Shown: piece by piece, positions 1 to 9,200 of the stretch | Numbering within the stretch: the first letter of the stretch is position 1 | How the letters are laid out: each line of letters begins with the position of its first letter | Source: Strigomonas culicis | Taxonomy: Eukaryota; Euglenozoa; Kinetoplastea; Trypanosomatida; Trypanosomatidae | DNA length: 42,687 nt | NCBI GenBank assembly: GCA_000482145.1 | Contig: AUXH01000093.1 | Coordinates: 1 to 42,687, forward strand | Reading direction: 5' to 3' | The notes under the pieces: model-generated | What the model was told of the DNA's origin: nothing | The model's database searches: none | What the model saw: only the letters and a program-made list of their open reading frames with translations | Translations under genes and position numbers: made by a program

Positions 1-23
1 GTGTGTGTGTGTGTGTGTGTGTG
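1..23. repeat. (GT)n dinucleotide microsatellite
   Basis: Eleven GT units open the window, so the tract may extend beyond it. On the transcribed strand it reads as (CA)n, downstream of the HECT gene and of a candidate splice acceptor for the next gene. Confidence 0.95.
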
Positions 24-298
24 GAAAGGGGAAGAAAATGAATAGAAGTGTATAGAGTTAATAGATGCTATTACTACTACAAAAATGTAGCACGCAAGTA
101 AAAAAAAAAAAAGGGCAAGCGAAGAGGAGATATAGAGAGGAGCATGAATGAAATAGAGTAAGTAGTGATGGTATGCAAAAATTGAAGAAAAAAAGAACAA
201 ACGCCCGCACATGCATTGAAACGAGCAATAGGGGGTGGGCGGGGTAATAATAATAAGAGAGTGAACAATAAAGAGGTTATAGTGCAAGAAAACTCGAT
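24..298 (-). other. 3' flank of the HECT gene / intergenic
   Basis: No credible ORF is seen here. On the minus strand it is the 3' UTR of the HECT ligase followed by a pyrimidine-rich stretch that probably belongs to the next gene outside the window. Confidence 0.6.
77..113 (-). promoter_or_regulatory. candidate trans-splice acceptor for the next gene to the left
   Basis: On the minus strand a run of 12 or more pyrimidines (about 113-100) is followed by an AG at 78-77. No AG lies between the T run and this site. The gene it would serve is outside the window, so this rests on pattern alone. Confidence 0.35.
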
Positions 299-3200
299 TC
301 ACGAATCAAACAAAAGATTCTCCCGGGCCAATCCATCCGCGTCAATTGCTTTACACTGACGCGACGCGTACAACAGTCTCTCCTTCATCTTCTGATCCGA
401 CGAGTAGGAAGGCAACCGCAACGTAAAAAAGCATGTGCTACTAGTAGGCAATGTGTTCTTGTTTCCACTGTGTTGCACCTTAATGCGAGATTTAAGTGGC
501 AGTCGTGACTGCCCTGTTATGAAGCGCAGCAGCAGGGTTCGATCCTCGTCCGTCATGGTCTCCAGCACGCTAAGGAACATGGCGCAATCATCGCTCGGCA
601 GTTGAATATCACACTCGGAGCGAAACGCCTCAAACGATAGCCTTCGCGAACCGCATATAAGCAGCTCTACCTTCTGCCACCGAAAGGCCTGGAGCGTGTA
701 GAGCGGCACCACCTGATCGAACCCGCTGTGAATGTAGCTCACCACATCCCTGAAGCGTCCCACCTCCGTCTCCAGCACCCGCGCAATGAGAAGCTCTGCT
801 CCCTCTGCCGTTGCGGGGGGGAAATGGACTCCTCCAAAACTAAGATGTGGGTTTTCTGCGACAATAGTAGACCAGGTCTCGCCGATCCCGGGGAAGCGCT
901 CCTCCATCTCCTCCGCCGAGCGCTCCAGCAAATGCATCGGATCCAAGTCCGTGAGGAGTCGCGTGTCCAGTGCACAAATGTCGGCCTTACTGCAGTGTTC
1001 GCCCAGCAACAGCTTCCAGAAAAGCGGCGGAAACTCAACGGCGAGCAGGTCGTTTGTAACAAAGAAGGAGGCGAGCAATTTGCCAAAGAATTCGAGCATG
1101 AGCGGCGTCTGGCTGCTCTCCAGCATCTTCACATTCGGCATAACCACTGCGCTGTCCTCTTCGTTGCCCATCTGCATGAAAAGCGGGTTCAGCTGAAAGG
1201 CTTTGCCTGGGTGCGGTGTCATAATCTCGGAGGCAAGCTGGGACAAGACGTCGCGGTACGGGCCTCCCGCGTCGGTAGAGCCGAAGCCGGCTAGCTTCAC
1301 CGTGAAGATGGGCGAGGCATGGAAGGTGTCGTTCGTGCTGCGATGTAGCTGCAGGTAGAGCTGCCCGAAAATAGATCGCATTAACGTGGGGTACGGGCCG
1401 AGCGTCGCCGACGGCCGCGCCTGCATGGTGTGCAAGGTCACATGCGCCTTCCTCCCCGCACGATGTTGAAACGGCCGCATCACCTCCTCCTGGATACGCT
1501 CCTCTGTCTCCTTGGAGCAGACATTTTTCAAGACGCGAAAAATGCTAAAGAGCTCCGACTTGCGGTGTAGGTTGATAAGAGGGGAAAAGGAAATCGTGAG
1601 CGAATCGAACAGTTTGAGACGATAACAATACGACCCAAGGGGTAGAAGGTCGACCTTGTCGTCAAGCGCTCCGGCACCAAAAAGGGAAGCAACATGGGGA
1701 TACTCAATGACTTCGTGTGACGAGATGCAGGTTCTGCGGCGGCGACTGTGGTCATTCTCGGGTGAAGAAGGAGAGCACGGGGAAGATGGGCCGCGACTGC
1801 TGCGGAAGACATCATCCGTGACGGATGCAACATCTTCCAACCACTTGCGCGTTTCCGGAGAAAGCTTCTCCGTGACAAAATTATTGAGCTCGCAGTAGAA
1901 CTCATACGACTGTGGCTTAAGCAAATCCACCTCCTCTGGCCTCTCTCGCATATGACGGTACATGCGCGGTGTATTGAGAAGCAAACTCGTGCACGAAAGA
2001 GACTTGGTGTGCAAAATAACGTCCGACTTGTTTTCCGCCCAGAAAAAGGGAAGATCAATCGCGTTGTGCATCGCCTTGAAGTTGGTCGACAATTCCTTTA
2101 CATTTCCTCTGAGTAGTGTCACATTGATCTTCTTCAACTTGTAAATGCACTTGACGATGATGCGATCACCCGCGCGAGCCTTGACATTGAGGGGGTCTGC
2201 CTCTACCTTTCCGTTGACACACACAAAAATTTTGCCCGTTATAGGGTGGATATGGTATCCACAAGACGGCTCTGGCGAAGAGGAGGAGGAAGAAAGGTTC
2301 GCGGCACTTGTACCAGAAGCCGCGGCGGTGGTAGAGGAAGAAGAAGAAGAAGGCGCAGGAACAGATCCGGAAACCGGAGAAGCCTGTTGATCACCACCAC
2401 TAACCACCTGGTTATGCTCATCTCGCAGACACCATCCGACCTTCACGACGCCTTTGCGGGACGAAGTGATCTCGACCTCAAACGACTTGACCCCGTCCTC
2501 GTCCCGGTGCTCTTCGTAAAAGATGCCTCTGCACGGCACACAGGTATTCGCGGTAGCCGGAAACGTCGTAACATCGCACTGAATATGATGCAGATTCTTT
2601 TGATGCACAATGAGCGCAGCGGGCAAGGGTTTGGGTGGCTTGCTCGTAATTGCCTCAATCACGACCCGCGCACACACAACAATGGGAAAGGGGATGCCCG
2701 AGCGCACGCTCACACCAACGGTCCCTGCGCCTTTTCCTCCTTCCGATGGTTTTGCTCTTGCCTCTGTGCCGGTGTCATAGCGTTTGACCACGTCCGCAAT
2801 GAGCGTGACGCCGATCTGGACTACAGCGCAAGACATGTTCCCTCTCTTGCATAGCCCGGAAATCATTTGAATTATAGGATGCATGTACGCAAGGAGAAGC
2901 TCTTGCGGAGGCAACGGAATGCCTTGCCGTGAGAGCATCTGCTGCACGCACTCCAAGGCCATGTGACGCGTTTTGCGTGAGTGCACCGTCGCGATGTGCA
3001 ATAGGGTCAGGAGGAGAGAAGTGCCAAAGGGATTATCGAAGAGCGTACACTTGGCATCGCTCAGGAAATTCGAGAGCACGTATAAACTGGTATCCACTCC
3101 GGACTCCTTTTGGAGCGAAAGTGGCCAAAGAAGGTAAGTGCATGATTGGGCCAGTAGTAACAGCGAGCTTCGCCTCCACTCACTCTCAAGAATGGGTTGT

Positions 3201-6200
3201 ATATACTCCCCGCGCCGTAGCGAGGTGAAGGACAGCAAGTAGTGCAACTTCCCCTTCGTATCTTCGCGTGCCGTGTGTTGCGACAAGAGAGCCTTCTCCA
3301 AGAGCAGACGAGCGTATGACACAATCAAAACACCCATCTGCTTTGTTGGTGGAATATTGCTATCAATAGGGACACTCGAATTCTCGGAAAGGGGAGAGTG
3401 ACGCCTCAAGTCTCCAATGGGCACCGGAAGGCTCGTCGAAACGCACGAAGGCGACGACTCGCCCAGTGTCTCCATCACTTTCGCTACCACCGGTACCGTC
3501 AGCGCATCCCCTGGTCGTGAGCTAGTGGTTTTCCATTCGAGTACTTCCACCGTCGATCCGGGAGCCTGGAACAGAAACACGAGGTGCATTTCGGCAGCAG
3601 CATTTTTAGGCGTCGAAACGGTCGTCACGCTTCCGCTGCTACTCGTCATACAGACGAGATTGCCCTCCAAGTCAATATGAAGCTGTAGCAGCACATTCTG
3701 TAGTTGGTTTCCATGGCCACCTAGGTCATCTTGAAGCGTAGGGAAATGAGGTGCAAACGGAAGCTCGAAAAAGACATCGCTGCCGGCAGCTGCGGACGAA
3801 ATGCTCTCGATCGCAAGAGCGACAAGGTGCTGCGTCGGACAGCACACCTTGATCAGGACAGAGTGGATCTCCTTCGCCGTCAGACGAGGCGACGAAACCC
3901 CGCACTTGGCAAACCCGTCCGGGTTGTGGAGTGTTTGCACAACACTGCTGTCACCAATGGACAGGGTCGAGGAAAGGCAAAAGAACGTGAGGTGGCTCAG
4001 ACGGCAATAGGTGCTCGTTGAGAGGTGTTCCAGGAGCAAAAATGGTGGCCGATTGGAAAGGTCTAGGCTCTGTACAAGGGCCCCCTCATCCCTCGCATGC
4101 CCACGTGTGAGATCCACGGTCGAGTAAACCTCGTTATCCAACCCAACTACTTTGATGAACGAAGAAGACGCGTGGCCGTGATGCAACGGCCCGCACTTGA
4201 GAAGGATGGAACCGGCGCTGTTGGTACTACACTCCGATGTAATGGCTTGCACCGCAGTGCGCCCAACGGTCGTCAAGAACAACTCCCGTCGCTGGAGATG
4301 GGCTGTCATTTCTGTAGTGGTACGGCTAGCTGTACATGTAGTAGTTGCAGCAGCAGCTTCTCCTGCAACGCGCCGGCTCTCGCCACTGCTCCCATCGCTA
4401 CCCACATCTCCACTAATGATGCACCCCTTGTTCGTATCTAGACGCACCATCGTTGCATTCTCATCGATGGCAGCCACATTTTGACTGGCCCGAATGCTAC
4501 AGTGAGCGACCACTTCTAACTCGTTGCTTACACCGGCGCCGGCAAACTCTACGGCTATCCGCAGACACAGCGAGGGTCGGTCGATTCGTTTGATACACGT
4601 TGTACTACCGCTACTGTTGTTACTGCCGTTGGAAAAAAAGACACAGCGCTTCTCAAAATCGAACCCAAAGAACGCATGGGCCGTGAAAAGTTCACGCGCA
4701 AAGGAAGAAGACTTGTCGACTGCATCAGCATCGGCATCCCATGGGCTCTTCGCCTCCACGCTCTCATGCTCGTCCACAACGTACACTCTTGCAATTCGGT
4801 TCTTTCGCTGCATGCACAGCGACACAACGCAGGTCTCTCGCAACGGGTCCGATAAATGCCGATATCGGCACACGGGCGGAGAGGTGGATTCCGTGTCCAC
4901 CCCAGCCGCAGCGGAGACACTATCCTCCGCCGCAGAGCGCGTGACGAGATGAAAGTGAAGCCTTCTCCAGACCAGAAGGCGAGGATGCTGACAAAACAAG
5001 TATCGGCGGGTAGTGTAACGCCGCCTCCACTCGCACAACGTGCCTTCGAGTTCCCGCAGCGTGTACCGAATACCACCGCTGTTACTGCCGCATCGACCAC
5101 CGCTGACATTGATGATGCCTTCCTCTTCGCATCGGACCATATTATGAACCATGAGGTTTGGCACCCACTCCATTTGGTCTTGCTCCAGCAACACAAGAGA
5201 GAATGCGTCGTGGGTTTGCAGTAGGAAGCCACCACCCCGTCGCTCCACAAACACGGGCTTCAGACCGAGTGGTTGGTGTCGTTTTCGTATGCTGCAAAGC
5301 AAATCCTCGGAGGTGTAAATGAGAGAGCTTCGGGGGCCGCTGGACTGCTTGACAAGTGTGTATGTGATGCTGCCCTTTAACAGTCTGCTCTGGTTTTGAA
5401 TGGCGGAAAAAGGTTGTGCGCTCTCACTCTTTTTACCTACAGTAATCCCAATGTCGTTGTTCGAGTCTTCTACTTGTCCCATGTCAGCTCGCACCCCCTC
5501 GGATTTGGAAAAGAAAAGCACGCCGCTCCCACTTGTTGTGTGTAGGAAAATGCCAGTGCGCGAGCCAGCCGCCACGGCAATGGGGTTGAACGAGTCTACT
5601 ACTACCTCCGTGTTGTCGTAGAAGTGCATTTCCATCTCGGATACCTTTTTCCACCGTGTTTTATCCTCCTCGCAGCCGAGAAAACTACCATCACGAGCAT
5701 ACAACGACACCAAGGCGGTAGTTGTGATATCAGGCACAAAGGATACTTTTGTGATACGTACAGCATTGTTCTTGGCAATAACGTCGAACATAATACCATT
5801 GTAAGATCCGGAGCCACCGCGAAGTCGAGACCCTGTTTTCAACGTAAGGCTTGGTCCATCGACGCCTCCGTCCGAAATATCCAAAAACAGGTTGGTGTCG
5901 CGCAATGCCTGAGTCAGCGTCAGCTCCGCCGTCGATGACTCCAGTGCACGTAGGAAGTCCTCCGCGCGCGGCTCCATTTGGGCAAAATGAGGCACAGCAA
6001 TACGTAAGAGCTTACAACATCCCCACAAATCACCCTCAATACTCCGTTCGCCACGCTCGACGAGATCCGGCGATGCAAAAGCAGAGTCACGTGAAAGGAA
6101 AAAGCCGTTCCACAAGACACACGACGCGATTCGCCCATCCTTCACGAGCAGGAGGAGGTTGTCCGGTGCCACATGGCCATGCACAAAGTCGTGCAAGTGC

Positions 6201-9200
6201 CAGTGCTCCAATCCATAAATGACGGTGGAGGCTACTTTTCGGCAATCCGCCGTAGTCATTTCCCGTTTATGCGGCTTCTGCGGTTGGGAGTCCAGGTGGC
6301 CGAAGGACCTGAGGGTATCATTGTAAAAACCATCCACAATGACAGCGCACGCAGAAGCGGCATTAATCGGTTCCAGCACACGTCCCTGCTGGGCCACACA
6401 AGCGTGCGGTAGCAAGCACACATTGCCTACACTAAACTCCGCTGCCGAAAGTGGAATAAAAATAAGTGTTTGCTCAACCGTTCCCTTGGACTCAGTGAAA
6501 TAGAGCAGGTGCACAAAATAGGTCCCTTCCACTCTCCCCAAAACCTCGTATTGCGCTCCTAACGAGAAACAGGCAACCGCATCGTCGTCATTGGCAGCGC
6601 CGTCATCCATGACAATCGTCACGAGCTCCTCTGTGTCGCTGTGATGCAACAGTCGCTCCATGGCATCGAAGGCCGGTTGCACAGCGATGCGCTCTTGTTC
6701 CACTACCGTCTCATCACAATGGAATTTCTTTGGTGCAAATGTCCCAACGTTAACCAGTGTCTCAAGTACTTGCGAAACACGGTACTCAAACCGGCACCGC
6801 ACAACAAGGTTACTCCAACACTTTTCCAGCCGTGCACTCGTGCCGGATGAAAGCTGTCTGACGAACAAGGCAAAGAGAGGAAACGACTTGATGACGAGGA
6901 GCAACGGAAAGCGCCGCACGAGAGAAGGCGTCATAATCTGCGATGAAACTAGCTTCTCCAGTGACATTTGAAACACGTGCCCATCCACCGCGCGCTGCGT
7001 AAAGCGAAGCAACGTTGCCGAAGACGTGGTGTTATCGAGACGCACGAATGGGCAAATCGGTCGATCTTCAGGGATGCCATTGAATACGATACGTGGCGAC
7101 TCATTGTTCCGAGAAAGCGAAAGCGTCCCAAGCTTCCGGTTCAGTATAAACAAAAGCTTGGTCCCGGAGCAATATAGCTCTTTCGTGCCATCTGAGTCCT
7201 CTCGCTCCAGAGGGGGTACACTCAACTGATTGGGCATTGAATCATCGTCCTGCACGTCTTGAATCGCCCAAACCGCATCCTTGTAATGCTTGAAGGCGGA
7301 AAAATGAGGTGACTTCTCCACAAACGTCTCAACCGCAACGCCTACAAAATGACCAGACCCTAAAGAAGAACCCATCGGGAAGTTGGACCGCTTGATCACC
7401 ACAAAAAAGGCGGAAATGCCGGAGTTTGGCATCGGTGACCCGAGAATTGCCTGTCCACCCACATTGCTACTGCAACTCGCGATGCGTTTATTCTTCGATA
7501 TTTGTACGCGCGTCTCATCGTAACTAACCCACTGGGGGTCATAATTTACCTTCTCCCCAGGCACCATACTCCGGTCCTGCGCGTCTCCGTGCTCGTGGGT
7601 CGGCACTAGTGTGGTTTTGTCTGCTTCAGTCCCCAGATGGGCCACCACCTTCTCCGCATCCACCGCAACAAACCCGATTTTGTTCCGCTCATCTTTATGC
7701 GAGCTCTGTAACTCTTCGCGGTCAATCAAGCACCGCACGACATCCTCTCCATCGTAGATAAAGAAGTCACCGTCCGGCGAGAAGCGTAGTGTGACCACCT
7801 CACCCGTCAAGATGGAAAAGGGCTTTCGGGCAAGCGTCCGGTGCTGCCGCTCCAGCGAGTGAAAAGGCCGCTGCTTGTCTCGCCATCTCGATGTCTTTGG
7901 AACTGCCTTTGCGTCGACAATGTGCACTTCCAGGAACACCGCTCTCGCTTTTGCGGCAGAAGTCACCAAAAAAGTACATGACCGGGGTTCCGTATAGCTC
8001 TCAAAAGGCGATTGGACAATGAAGCAAGGAACAGCCGCATTGAGCACCGCTTCGTTGGTGCCGCTTTCCCAGTTCCAGCCGTTATACCGTGGCAAGAGAA
8101 GCGGTGTTGGCGGCGGTGGCGATGCCGCTGCTTCCATCGAAAGACACAGCATCACGAAGGATCCTCGTTGCCTTTTGGGACCATGACGGCGGTAGATCGT
8201 GTTCTCGACATCGTCGTGACCATCGCCCTGCGCTCCGACAGCGAACTTGGACCACAATATGCCACCCTCAAACAACCGCGTTGCTGCCTGCGAAAGCGCA
8301 GTGGCCACATACAGCACACCATCATCCTCCTTGCCGTCACCAAGTGCATTGCGCCTCTTCCTATCCGATGCGTCGACTGTGGACAAGCGGAGAATCACGT
8401 ATTGAGCGACGAAACGTTCAGCTTTGCCCTCCTTGACGTCAGATATACGATCAAGATCTCCACCCGTACGCAGCGCAGCGTCAGAAACGAAGTCAATCCG
8501 AGCTCTATCTGAGTAAATGGTTAGCCGCAGTGATATGAATGACTGAACAAGAGCGCAAAAGACAAAAGGAAAGATGACCGTACATGGCTTATCACGTGTC
8601 GCGTGTTCGTCGAGCAAAATAGACAACGGCACCGTGTAGCACCACGAATTGGGAGAGCTCTCTTCCACGTGTACGACGGTTGACTCCGTCGATGCTGTGC
8701 CAGGGTTCTTTGGGCCGTGCAAGAGTGGGAAACGGACGGGTTGGCCATCATTCTCCACGCCCGACAAACTCTTCTCGAACAACTCGGAGGCTGCAGAAAA
8801 GGCGAGTGCAGCCGTCTTTCCGGTGCGCTGCTGGATATAGTTGGAAATCATGGTAATGAACCTTTCCTTTTCGCTTGATGCTGCATGGTGCACACCTTCG
8901 CCTGCGATAGCGCACTGCAGGGAGGATGCAAAGGGTTGATGGCACCTCGGACAGAAAACAAGTGGCAAGAGTCTGGTGAGGGGCACCGTGAAGCAGTCCC
9001 TCGTGGCAATGTCCCGCACAGTGGTGGTTGTCTCAGTCAAATCGCGTACAATTTGCACGATGTTTGGCAACCCGCCGCCATCGTTGCTCGGTACAAACAG
9101 GGCAATGTCGCCGCGTGAAAATGCAGCGAAGCTCAACTCCGTTTTACTTTGTAGCATCGGCACCGCAACGGGTTCGCCATTCAAGTCCGCTAGCGGTTTC

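Noticed and set aside
7970..8520. Long plus-strand ORFs inside the giant ligase
   Set aside because: They are antisense shadows; the minus frame carries recognisable domains across the region.
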